A stretch of DNA of 64,000 nucleotides from NCBI GenBank assembly GCA_937923175.1, contig CALALB010000017.1, positions 1-64,000 of the forward strand, read 5' to 3'. Position 1 is the stretch's first letter; each line of letters begins with the position of its first letter. Below are positions 1-7,314 of the stretch, piece after piece. The stretch comes from an uncultured Chromatiaceae bacterium. GTDB lineage: Bacteria; Pseudomonadota; Gammaproteobacteria; Chromatiales; Chromatiaceae. The notes under the pieces are model-generated. The model was not told the origin of the DNA, did no database searches, and saw nothing but the letters and a program-made list of their open reading frames with translations. The position numbers and the translations under genes were made by a program.

Positions 1-26
1 AAAACACCCCATCACTGAGGGGTTAC
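1..26 (-). repeat. 26-bp repeat with terminator-like hairpin, copy 1
   Basis: This 26-base segment recurs exactly at 7193-7218 in the same orientation. Read on the minus strand it forms ACCCC, an 8-base loop, GGGGT and then GTTTT, the shape of a weak intrinsic terminator. No minus-strand gene lies just to its right here, so its role at this copy is unclear. It touches the window edge, so the repeat may extend further left. Confidence 0.6.
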
Positions 27-225
27 AAAGGGAACACCCTCGGTTCTTCCTCATGGAAGGATCTACGGGAAGCCCGAGCAAGATGAGTTTTAGATCAACC
101 TCTACGCAAACCATAAACAGACGGAGATTGATTTTTGTGAGGGTTAATAGTATGTTTAATGGTATTGACGTTCAACCAAGGATCAAAAGGATTTCTTTTT
201 CACAACCCATGGAGGAGGTGTGAGC

Positions 226-708
226 ATGCAAGTCTTGATTCTCTATTATTCAAAAGGCGGACATACTCGTAAATTGGCAGAAAAGATTGCGGAAGGGGTA
301 AACTCGGTTGCAGGGGTTCAGGCGCTTCTTAAATCAACCCAGGAAGTAACCCAGGACGATTTTTTAAACTCCGCCGGCATCATTGCAGGTTCTCCAGTCT
401 ATTTTGGAGCCCTGGCGTGGGATTTGAAGCGGATCTTCGACGAGTATGTAGGGATTCGAAAAAAGATGGAGAACAAAGTCGGAGCTGCTTTCGCCACCTC
501 AGGAGATCCCTCGGGAGGAAAAGAGACAACAATGATGTCCATCCTACAGTGCATGCTCATCTATGGAATGATCATCGTTGGAGACCCGATGGAAGCAACC
601 GGTCATTACGGGGTGGCCTGTGTGGGCGCTCCGGATGAAAAAGCCTCAGAGAATGGCCGCAAATTAGGGAAACGGGTGGCTGAACTCTGCAAAAAGTTGA
701 CCTCCTGA
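226..708 (+). CDS. WrbA-like flavodoxin / NAD(P)H:quinone oxidoreductase family
   Basis: A flavodoxin-fold protein of 160 residues that should bind FMN and probably reduces quinones or similar acceptors in the cytosol. An FMN phosphate loop follows the first strand (YYSKGGHTRK). The segment SPVYFGALAWDLK matches the WrbA flavin-contact loop, and GGKETTMMS is the matching later loop. The ORF track starts at GTG 220, but GGAGGAGG at 211-218 would touch that codon. ATG 226 sits seven bases after it and is preferred. The family is clear, the substrate is not. An EamA exporter follows 15 bases later and is probably co-transcribed. Confidence 0.85.
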   Translation: MQVLILYYSKGGHTRKLAEKIAEGVNSVAGVQALLKSTQEVTQDDFLNSAGIIAGSPVYFGALAWDLKRIFDEYVGIRKKMENKVGAAFATSGDPSGGKETTMMSILQCMLIYGMIIVGDPMEATGHYGVACVGAPDEKASENGRKLGKRVAELCKKLTS

Positions 709-723
709 GATGGATCATGCCTG

Positions 724-1617
724 ATGTCAGCAAAGAACCAACGTATTGGCCATCTTTTCCTGATGATTGTCATCTTAACCTGGGGAGCAAACTACGGGAT
801 TGTTAAATCTGCTTTTGTTGATTTACCACCTGTTCTCTTTGGAGCCATTCGTTTTACGCTCTGCGGTCTACTTGTCCTTCTTCTAACCTTAAAAAGGGAA
901 GGAACCATTTCTATTCAAAAGCAGGACATCGGAAAGGTAGCCTGGGTTGGGATCTTGGGTATTGGAGTTTACCAGATCCTCTGGTCCGTCGGTCTAAATT
1001 TGACTTCTGCTTCTAATTCCGCCTTGATTCTTTCGAGCACACCTCTCTGGGGCGCCCTCTATGTTCATCTCGTCGAGAAAGAAACCGTCACCTGGAAACA
1101 GTACTTCTATATGCTCACTTCTCTCTTTGGAGTCACGCTCGTTATTCTCAAACCCACAGCCAGGCTCCAACTCTCTCTTGATACGCTTCCAGGTGATCTC
1201 CTATCCCTGGTGGCTGCCTTCTGCGCCGCCGTCTTCCTTTCGGTCTGGTCGAAACCCCTTTTGAAGATCTATTCTCCTCTTCGACTGATGGGATACTGCA
1301 TGATGATCGGTGCATTCGTGCTTTGGCTGGCTGTTCCTGTGATGGCGCCTTTTGTTGCCTTTCATCAGGTGAGCCTAAAATCGTGGGTGGCTTTGGTGTA
1401 TGCTATTTTTCTACCAGGGATTGTCGGCCATGTCTTCTATTATGGCGGAATCGAAAAACTCGGAGTCACCCGTTCTATGGTTTACCTCTATTTCATTCCA
1501 TTATGGGCCATTTGGGTGAACTATTTCTGGATGGGCGAGACAATTTTTCTCCAGCAGCTTATCGGAGGGGTGTTCATCTTCTTTGGAGTCCATGGTTCCC
1601 TCCGTCTCGCTCATTGA
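724..1617 (+). CDS. EamA/DMT-family membrane transporter
   Basis: An integral membrane protein of 297 residues made of two EamA repeats, with about ten hydrophobic segments, the usual size and layout of drug/metabolite transporters. It opens with a hydrophobic helix containing TWGANYGIVKSAF, typical of the first EamA helix. Such proteins export amino acids, metabolites or drugs, and the substrate cannot be read from sequence. It follows the flavodoxin gene after 15 bases without a clear Shine-Dalgarno, suggesting translational coupling. Its last seven bases overlap the end of the convergent hydrolase gene. Confidence 0.88.
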   Translation: MSAKNQRIGHLFLMIVILTWGANYGIVKSAFVDLPPVLFGAIRFTLCGLLVLLLTLKREGTISIQKQDIGKVAWVGILGIGVYQILWSVGLNLTSASNSALILSSTPLWGALYVHLVEKETVTWKQYFYMLTSLFGVTLVILKPTARLQLSLDTLPGDLLSLVAAFCAAVFLSVWSKPLLKIYSPLRLMGYCMMIGAFVLWLAVPVMAPFVAFHQVSLKSWVALVYAIFLPGIVGHVFYYGGIEKLGVTRSMVYLYFIPLWAIWVNYFWMGETIFLQQLIGGVFIFFGVHGSLRLAH

Positions 1618-2420
1618 AGATCCTCTTTCCAAGAGAAAGTTTTTAAAAACCCAAGCAGATGGGTGTTGAATGCCTCAGCCTGTTCCACGTTGGAAAGATG
1701 ACGGCAATGGGGAAGGATGACCAATGTCGAATTTTTAATCTGCCCGTGGATGGCTTGTGAAGCAGAAACTGGCGTTGCAGGATCATCCTCTCCGACGAGG
1801 ACCATTGTGGGAAGTGATATGTCACGGAGGCGATCAAGATAATTGAGCTTTCGAATAGCAGAGGCGCATCCGATATAACCTTCCGGGGGGGTAGCCAAAA
1901 ATTCTTCCTCAATGACTTTGAGCATGGGAGGATTCAATCTGCGGTAGGATGGCGTGAACCATCGGTCCATGGTCGCCTCAAATTGGGAGAACATCCCTTG
2001 GGTTCGCACGGCTTCAATCCTCTCCTCCCAGATGGGTTGCATCTCTTCAGGAATCACGGCCGAGGTATCACAAAGGGTTAGGCTTAAAAGGCGCTGGGGA
2101 TAATGGAGTGCTACCGCTTGACCAATCATTCCTCCCATCGAGAGCCCCACCCAGTGAACCCGATCAATCCCTAAAAAATTCAATAATCCGATCGCATCCT
2201 CGCACAGGAGTTCAAGCGTATAGGGTGCGGGGGTCACCTCGCTTTTCCCATGGCCCCGAGTGTCATAACGGAGAACCTGAAAGTGAGATCTTAACCCCTC
2301 CATCTGAGGTTCCCACATCTTAAAACTGGAAGCCAGAGAATGGCTCAGCATGACGGTAGGACGGCGCTCTCGTCCGGAAAGTTCATAATGAACTTCTATC
2401 TGGTTCACTTTCATACGCAT
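1611..2420 (-). CDS. alpha/beta-hydrolase, 3-oxoadipate enol-lactonase-like
   Basis: A 269-residue alpha/beta-hydrolase. The nucleophile elbow is GLSMGG with Ser94. The acid is likely Asp212 or Asp213 in GEDDPAT, and the catalytic His is His241 in CRHLSN, so the triad is complete. The oxyanion region is SHSLASS, and YDTRGHGKS precedes the cap domain. The overall pattern resembles PcaD-type enol-lactonases and related esterases. No beta-ketoadipate pathway genes are nearby, so the substrate is open. It stands alone between convergent and same-strand neighbours. Confidence 0.85.
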   Translation of the reverse strand: MRMKVNQIEVHYELSGRERRPTVMLSHSLASSFKMWEPQMEGLRSHFQVLRYDTRGHGKSEVTPAPYTLELLCEDAIGLLNFLGIDRVHWVGLSMGGMIGQAVALHYPQRLLSLTLCDTSAVIPEEMQPIWEERIEAVRTQGMFSQFEATMDRWFTPSYRRLNPPMLKVIEEEFLATPPEGYIGCASAIRKLNYLDRLRDISLPTMVLVGEDDPATPVSASQAIHGQIKNSTLVILPHCRHLSNVEQAEAFNTHLLGFLKTFSWKEDLQ

Positions 2421-2482
2421 CTTTTTCTCCTAAAGGTTCATGAAGTACCCCAAAGGACTCCATGTTTTAAAGGATAACATGT

Positions 2483-3529
2483 TCACTCTTCAAACGGTTT
2501 TCGATAACCAATTTCAAGACCTGGCGCAATAAACGGTAAGGTGAGAATGATGTCTTGATTTTCATCCATGCTGTACCCAACGATCTTTAGCATCAGGGAA
2601 TAAGGCCTTGTCCCCGGAAGAAACCTCTTCTCTTCCAGTATCACCTTTTTTAGCAACGATCTCATATCATGAAAATGCTTTGAGTTTAAAATCTCTCGAC
2701 CCTCAACTCCCTCAAGAAGATGACGATATTCCAGCAAGGTGCCTTTCAACTCCTCCCAGTCGGAGATTCCCACCCAATGACGGAGTTCCTCCTTTAGGGT
2801 TTTTAGGGTATGGTCCAGCCAAAACACTCTCTCTTTTGGTTCCACATCTAAATGAGTTTCTCCATCCCAGAACACAGGAGGGCCTCCATCCAACCCGAAC
2901 TTTTCGGGATCAAGATAGGCCATGGTTCGATTCTCTATATTGAGATAATAAAGCGTAATATGAAGGTGAGGAGTCTGGATAAAACGATTCCTCAAGAACC
3001 CTGTCCCCGAATTCCCCGAGAGTGCGACGATCTGACCCCTTAAGAGAGGCCTCACTCCCTCTTCTGGAGCTTGTTTCACCTCTCCTTTTAAAAAATACCT
3101 GCGATCAGAAAAAATTTTATTTAAGTGACCATAACTGACACGATAGGAGGGACGATACTTGTTGATCAATAAAATATAGATGGAACCATGCTTATCCTTT
3201 GTGGCTTGCCTTAAATAAGAAGCCATCATTGGAACCAGTGGCGTGTTCATTGGTACATCATAATCGACTCCTGGCGTGGCTCCCCCTTGGATATGTCCAT
3301 GAAAATGGCTTGGCCCTCCATAGGCGGCTGACCAGCGAAGAGGAGGGCCATAAATGGGATCCCAATATTTTAAGAACCGTTCATCATATTCATAAAGGAA
3401 GGGCTCTTTGGGAGTCAGGCTTCCAGCAAACTTTCCGGTACAACTCCAAAGGGCCTGATGGAATAACCCCACCCCAAGAGCCATTTGACTGGCTTTTTTT
3501 AAGAGATCTCTTCGGGTAAAATCCTGCAT
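2483..3529 (-). CDS. Tat-exported M23-like (LytM fold) protein with a missing metal ligand
   Basis: A 348-residue exported protein. The N-terminus has a twin-arginine motif (TRRDLLK), a hydrophobic stretch and Cys30 in LWSC, which may be a lipobox. Residues about 75-195 follow the M23 peptidase layout: a GVDYDVP strand, YGHLN with His135, SGNSGTG, then PHLHITLYY with His188 and His190. In active M23 enzymes the first metal ligand is a His four residues before Asp (HxxxD). Here that position is Thr85 before Asp89. The protein may therefore be a non-catalytic LytM-type factor or bind metal differently. The C-terminal 150 residues match nothing I recognise. Confidence 0.7.
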   Translation of the reverse strand: MQDFTRRDLLKKASQMALGVGLFHQALWSCTGKFAGSLTPKEPFLYEYDERFLKYWDPIYGPPLRWSAAYGGPSHFHGHIQGGATPGVDYDVPMNTPLVPMMASYLRQATKDKHGSIYILLINKYRPSYRVSYGHLNKIFSDRRYFLKGEVKQAPEEGVRPLLRGQIVALSGNSGTGFLRNRFIQTPHLHITLYYLNIENRTMAYLDPEKFGLDGGPPVFWDGETHLDVEPKERVFWLDHTLKTLKEELRHWVGISDWEELKGTLLEYRHLLEGVEGREILNSKHFHDMRSLLKKVILEEKRFLPGTRPYSLMLKIVGYSMDENQDIILTLPFIAPGLEIGYRKPFEE

Positions 3530-3600
3530 GGTTGATCTGACCCCTTCCGGATCACTATCTTATGTGTAACTGATCCGGTTATCGTTAGGCAACTTCCTCA

Positions 3601-3628
3601 TTGCATTGGGAAAAAGATAAGTTAAAAT
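3601..3628 (+). promoter_or_regulatory. sigma-70-like promoter for the SOR-like gene
   Basis: TTGCAT at 3601-3606 and TAAAAT at 3623-3628 are 16 bases apart. Transcription would start near 3635, just before the ribosome binding site AGGAGGTG at 3646-3653. This makes the TTG start proposed by the ORF track at 3601 unlikely. Confidence 0.45.
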
Positions 3629-3657
3629 TATGTAAAAATCTCATCAGGAGGTGTACT

Positions 3658-4035
3658 GTGCAAAGAAGAGAATTTCTTTTATCCTTGCCTTTCTTTTTCC
3701 TTACCCTCCATGCAGGAGTTGCACTCGCAAATAAAGCTTCAACTTCTATCGAAGCTCCTCAAGTTGTCCCCAAAGGGTCGGAGGCTGTTATTCGTGTGAC
3801 TGTCACCCATAAAGGAAACAGTTTTCTTCACTACACTAAATCCCTCCAGGTCGGAGCCAATAAAAAGGAGATTGCTCGATGGGATTTTTCGGCAAACGAA
3901 AGACCTGAGTCAGAGATCTTTACCAGAGAGGTCAAACTAACCGTCCTTGAAGACACGGAAATAATGGCTGAGGCACATTGTAATATCCATGGAAGCACCG
4001 GACCCGCGACAGTAAAGATTGCTGTCAGGGGATAG
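3658..4035 (+). CDS. exported superoxide-reductase-like (desulfoferrodoxin/neelaredoxin fold) protein
   Basis: A 125-residue exported protein. I start it at GTG 3658 because AGGAGGTG lies five bases upstream and the product then opens with a twin-arginine-like signal (QRREFLL) ending near ALA-NKA. The mature part resembles superoxide reductase: IEAPQVV, HKGNSFLHYTKSL, and CNIHG near the C-terminus. In superoxide reductases four His and one Cys bind iron. Cys108 and His111 are kept, His58 and perhaps His51 fit the middle pair, but the N-terminal His before the IE motif is Ser or Ala. Iron binding is thus uncertain. A small membrane protein follows. Confidence 0.62.
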   Translation: MQRREFLLSLPFFFLTLHAGVALANKASTSIEAPQVVPKGSEAVIRVTVTHKGNSFLHYTKSLQVGANKKEIARWDFSANERPESEIFTREVKLTVLEDTEIMAEAHCNIHGSTGPATVKIAVRG

Positions 4036-4099
4036 ACTCCATAAGGAACCCTATCAAAGAATCAAAAATGATTCAATGGGGTGAAGGAGGGTTTATTTC

Positions 4100-4282
4100 A
4101 TGACTCTGGGTGGGATATCGATCATTCTGATTTTGGGAATTTTAAACTTTCTGTTAATCCTCTTTCAGTTAAGTTCGGGGCGTCGATGGATTAAGGTCCC
4201 TTTTGGAGTCCATCGAAAAACAGGCACAATCCTTTTAATCAGCGCCACGATCCATGCCGTCCTGGCTTTCTTAGCTTCATAA
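4100..4282 (+). CDS. small two-helix membrane protein of unknown function
   Basis: A 60-residue protein with two hydrophobic segments (residues about 4-25 and 43-58) separated by a basic loop (SSGRRWIKVPFGVHRKTG). A good ribosome binding site (GAAGGAGG) lies about ten bases before the ATG. It follows the SOR-like gene by 65 bases on the same strand and may be its membrane partner. I do not recognise the family. Confidence 0.6.
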   Translation: MTLGGISIILILGILNFLLILFQLSSGRRWIKVPFGVHRKTGTILLISATIHAVLAFLAS

Positions 4283-4305
4283 AGAAAAGCCAGAGCGGGC
4301 ACCAT

Positions 4306-4692
4306 CTAGATTGCTTCATCAAGAAGATAGTCCCAATATCCTGTAAATTCCTTACGACTGATCACGCGAACCGCTTGAACAGCATTGTCTTCTCCATACC
4401 CTGCAATCACAAGCGATTCTCCCTCCTCAACCTTTTAGGATTGCCCCAGTTTGATTGGTTTTACCTGGAGAGGAGTTTCCGCGTCTTCAAAAGCCCGAAT
4501 CCCGTGGCAGGGTCGTATCCTGTTGAAGGTAGCTTTAACCGGTTTCCCTGCAAAAGTCGTTACTGCGATCGATTCTGCCTCGATGATGAGGTAGCCAATC
4601 ATAAGAATGTGCCCTTGGGATTCGATGAACACACCATTGCCTTCTCGTTTTATTCTCGGAGTCTGGGCAGGATGGGCTTCTTCGGGTATCAT
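4306..4692 (-). pseudogene. decayed S1C/trypsin-like serine protease fragment
   Basis: Read leftwards from 4692, one frame gives IPEEAHPAQTP, GHILMIGYLIIEAESI and FAGKPVKA, the N-terminal core of an S1C-type serine protease. At about 4515 the expected GYDPATGFGLLK continues in another frame, then the first frame resumes with PLQVKPIKLGQS. A TAA stop at 4435 follows, and the same frame then reads VEEGESLVIAGYG and EFTGYWDYLLDEAI before TAG at 4306-4308. So there are two compensating frame changes, one internal stop, no proper start, and the region that would hold the catalytic Ser is absent. The ORF track shows only an 85-residue piece. Confidence 0.65.
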
Positions 4693-4874
4693 TGAAGGCT
4701 TGATAAAAAATGATGAAAAACCAGTTTCTCATCATCTCATCCCGCCTTTCTCTCCTCATTTTATAAAAGGAGGGCCTTTGTGTTTGGCCCATTTTTCCCA
4801 TAGTGGAGATTGACCCCCTTCATCAAATGATACCGGTCACTTTTTAAGATGAAGGGGATGGTTACACCGGTGAG

Positions 4875-6179
4875 TCAGGGGAGAGGCTTCCAGGAGAAAA
4901 GCCTCCTGTAGGCAGAGTCTATTTTATCGTCTGGTAATTTCTCTTCTTTGAATAAGGCGTTACGGGACTTAATAAATTCTTTGATGTGACTCTCACGCAT
5001 AAAAGGAGGCTGATCCATTTGTAGTTTTCCACTTAAGAGAGAGGTCCAGTCTGGAAAGGAGAAGGTCCCATCTTGGACGTTCCACTCATAGGGGGTTATC
5101 CCTCGGTGGGTCATTCGATCTCCTGGATTCACTTTTGCCAGCACCTCATGAGCCATGCGAACCGTGCCAGTATGGAGTTCAATGAGCGTATCCATATCCG
5201 AATAGCCTCCTGCCAATACCCAAGTTACTGGAATATGAAGCAACCGTGCCAAAGCAAAGACATAGGCGTCCCTGATCGCAAGAGCTTTCTTGGTGATCCC
5301 TGCACTGTCGTAAGGATCCATTCCCGCCTGGTAGAGGATCAGATCCGGGTTCTGATGTTTGATGAGCTTGGGGAGAATCTCCGAAATGACCGCGAGATAA
5401 TGGACATCTCGTCTTTCACCGATCTCAAACATTCCGTGTTGAACCTGAAAGACACGGTTATTTTCTGATGTGGGAGGCCCTCCCATAGGACTGCCGAAAA
5501 TGGAAACATTCCATATCCTGGAATGTCCGATGATACATTCTGCGGTTCCATTCCCTTCATGTTGATCGAGGTCAATGATCATCACTTGTTTTGCCATCCC
5601 CTCTCGAATGAGCTTATGAGCGACCACGACCAGCCCATTGATCGTACAGAAGCCAGATCCACGGTTTGCGGTAGCATGATGATATCCGTGGCCGAGATTG
5701 GCTGTAATTGTCTTCTTCACAAGGGCTGTCTTAGCAGCAGCATAGAGTCCGCCCACGTTGAGGAGCCACCCTCTTGCGATGCTTTCATTCCAAAAGGGAA
5801 GTCCCTGGGAAGTGGCCAGATGAAGAGGTTCTCCGGTGAAGAGGGCCTTTAAATAGCGATCCGTATGAACCTGACGGAGGCTTTCAAGATCGATGGGGGG
5901 TGCCTCGGCTGACCTTCCAATGACCAGGGGGTGGTCTGTGTGAATCTGCTCTGGATGGATAAGGCGGTTTCGCCATATCGCTTCAAAGATCATAGGCATT
6001 TTGGTCGGTCCTGTAAGTGCTGACATACCTGATCGAGGCCCTATCAGCCCCCCAGGGTAGCCCGTATGATACCAGATCTCTTGTTTTGGCTGCCCCGTCA
6101 CAGAGGAGGGAAAAAGAACCAGGCCAATAAACCCAATGATTATGATTATGAGGAAGAACAGAAAAGAGAGACGGTGCAT
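4875..6179 (-). CDS. exported histone-deacetylase-family protein (class IV-like)
   Basis: A 434-residue member of the arginase/deacetylase superfamily. All catalytic positions are visible: the His pair in GYHHA (His167, His168), zinc ligands Asp205 and His207 in DLDQHEGNG, Asp288 in AGMDPYD, and the transition-state Tyr326 in LAGGYS. The DLDxHxGNG form is like class IV (HDAC11-type) enzymes. The N-terminus is a strong signal peptide or anchor (about residues 3-23), so the enzyme should act outside the cytoplasm, which is unusual. Substrates might be acetylated polyamines, sugars or other amides; this is inference. It lies four bases downstream of an MBL-fold gene, so the two form an operon. 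Confidence 0.82.
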   Translation of the reverse strand: MHRLSFLFFLIIIIIGFIGLVLFPSSVTGQPKQEIWYHTGYPGGLIGPRSGMSALTGPTKMPMIFEAIWRNRLIHPEQIHTDHPLVIGRSAEAPPIDLESLRQVHTDRYLKALFTGEPLHLATSQGLPFWNESIARGWLLNVGGLYAAAKTALVKKTITANLGHGYHHATANRGSGFCTINGLVVVAHKLIREGMAKQVMIIDLDQHEGNGTAECIIGHSRIWNVSIFGSPMGGPPTSENNRVFQVQHGMFEIGERRDVHYLAVISEILPKLIKHQNPDLILYQAGMDPYDSAGITKKALAIRDAYVFALARLLHIPVTWVLAGGYSDMDTLIELHTGTVRMAHEVLAKVNPGDRMTHRGITPYEWNVQDGTFSFPDWTSLLSGKLQMDQPPFMRESHIKEFIKSRNALFKEEKLPDDKIDSAYRRLFSWKPLP

Positions 6180-6183
6180 TTTC

Positions 6184-6912
6184 CTAAGTCAGAAAAGGCT
6201 CCCAATGTTGCAGGGTTTCAAGAATGTACCCCGCCGGCAGTTTTGTGACGGTGCGGTTATGACCCGGTAGAAGGATGGCCACGTCCAATTCCGAAAGCCT
6301 CATTAAGGACTCTTTGAGGACCGTTCCATCTGCGCCATAGAGATCGAAGCGACCGATCGCATGATCTGCATAGATGACATCCCCAGGAATAAGAGCCTTC
6401 TCAGGAGCATAATAAAGACCGATACTCCCGAGAGAATGTCCTGGGATATGGATTACATCCCATGTCATTCCTCCGATCTTGAGGATCTCCCCTCCCTTTA
6501 ATTTGCGGTCAATACGAAACCGAAACGATCCTCCCTTGATCTTATACTGCATCTGGCAGATCTGCTGAAACATCTCCATGCCATAGACCGACCGTTCGTC
6601 TCCTAATTCTAACGGATCTCCTTCTGCCTGATGCACCCATAATTCTGCCCAAGGAATTCTCTTCTGAATCTCTGAAAGGGCACCAATATGATCGAAATGA
6701 GTATGGGTCATAATCACCCTTCGAATGTCTTCCAATTCGATTCCCATCTTCAAAATCGAATCGATCTTATCATTCCCCTTCCCAACAAGCCCTGGATCGA
6801 TCAGGGAAAGATCTTTCGAAGAGGGGTGGCCAATTAAGTAGGTATGAGAATCCGGCATCATCTCATCCTGTCCGGGTATCATATAGAGGCCTTCTATTAT
6901 TTTGCTCATCAT
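6184..6912 (-). CDS. MBL-fold metallo-hydrolase (glyoxalase II-like)
   Basis: A metallo-beta-lactamase-fold hydrolase of 242 residues from the chosen start. The metal motif THTHFDH is intact, followed by a later His in HIPGHSLGS, an Asp in IPGDVIYAD and a terminal His in LPGHNRT. The ORF track begins at a TTG (6954) without a ribosome binding site. The paired ATGs at 6912 and 6909 sit directly after a G-rich run (6913-6919) and are preferred. Members hydrolyse thioesters, lactones or phosphoesters, and the substrate is unknown. The deacetylase-like gene follows after four bases. Confidence 0.8.
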   Translation of the reverse strand: MMSKIIEGLYMIPGQDEMMPDSHTYLIGHPSSKDLSLIDPGLVGKGNDKIDSILKMGIELEDIRRVIMTHTHFDHIGALSEIQKRIPWAELWVHQAEGDPLELGDERSVYGMEMFQQICQMQYKIKGGSFRFRIDRKLKGGEILKIGGMTWDVIHIPGHSLGSIGLYYAPEKALIPGDVIYADHAIGRFDLYGADGTVLKESLMRLSELDVAILLPGHNRTVTKLPAGYILETLQHWEPFLT

Positions 6913-7314
6913 CCCCCCCGATTGAACCGTATTTGTTATCGAATAACCTAACAAAGGGAGACTGTCAATTGAATGGTGACTTGACCAGTAACTCCTCAGT
7001 TAAAGAAATAAAAAAGGGTTGGGAGGTTGCTTCGGAAAAACCTTGAAGCGAAACCTCTGTTCGTCAAAACGACCCAATCTGATTCAAAAAAACCGATTCA
7101 AAGGACATAAGGGCCCTGATGAGGGTAATTTTCTATAATTATAACCGCTATTCAAGGTTTTGGAGGAGGAACGTTCCAACCCTTTTAAACCGAAAACACC
7201 CCATCACTGAGGGGTTACGGATTCATTCAGCCAACGGGTTTTCCTCTTATTCCAGAAGAAAAGAGATCGTCGGGGGGTACGCTATGCTCCATGGGCTAAG
7301 CGCTTTGCTTTCTT
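6913..7314. other. intergenic region, no gene supported
   Basis: About 400 bases between two minus-strand genes. It contains the second 26-bp repeat and terminator hairpin (7193-7218). The plus-strand ORF at 7119-7340 has no ribosome binding site or family signal, so I do not call it. A promoter for the MBL/deacetylase operon should lie near 6920-7000, but I see no clear hexamers. Confidence 0.5.
7193..7218 (-). terminator. 26-bp repeat copy 2; probable terminator of the NtrY-like gene
   Basis: Exact copy of window bases 1-26. On the minus strand the hairpin ACCCC/GGGGT is followed by GTTTT. It lies about 100 bases downstream of the stop of the NtrY-like kinase, transcribed in the same direction, where a terminator is expected. 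Confidence 0.5.

Noticed and set aside
1-7218. Attachment sites of a mobile island (26-bp direct repeats)
   Set aside because: No integrase, tRNA target or mobility gene lies between the copies, and the repeat itself is a hairpin more like a terminator or dispersed element.
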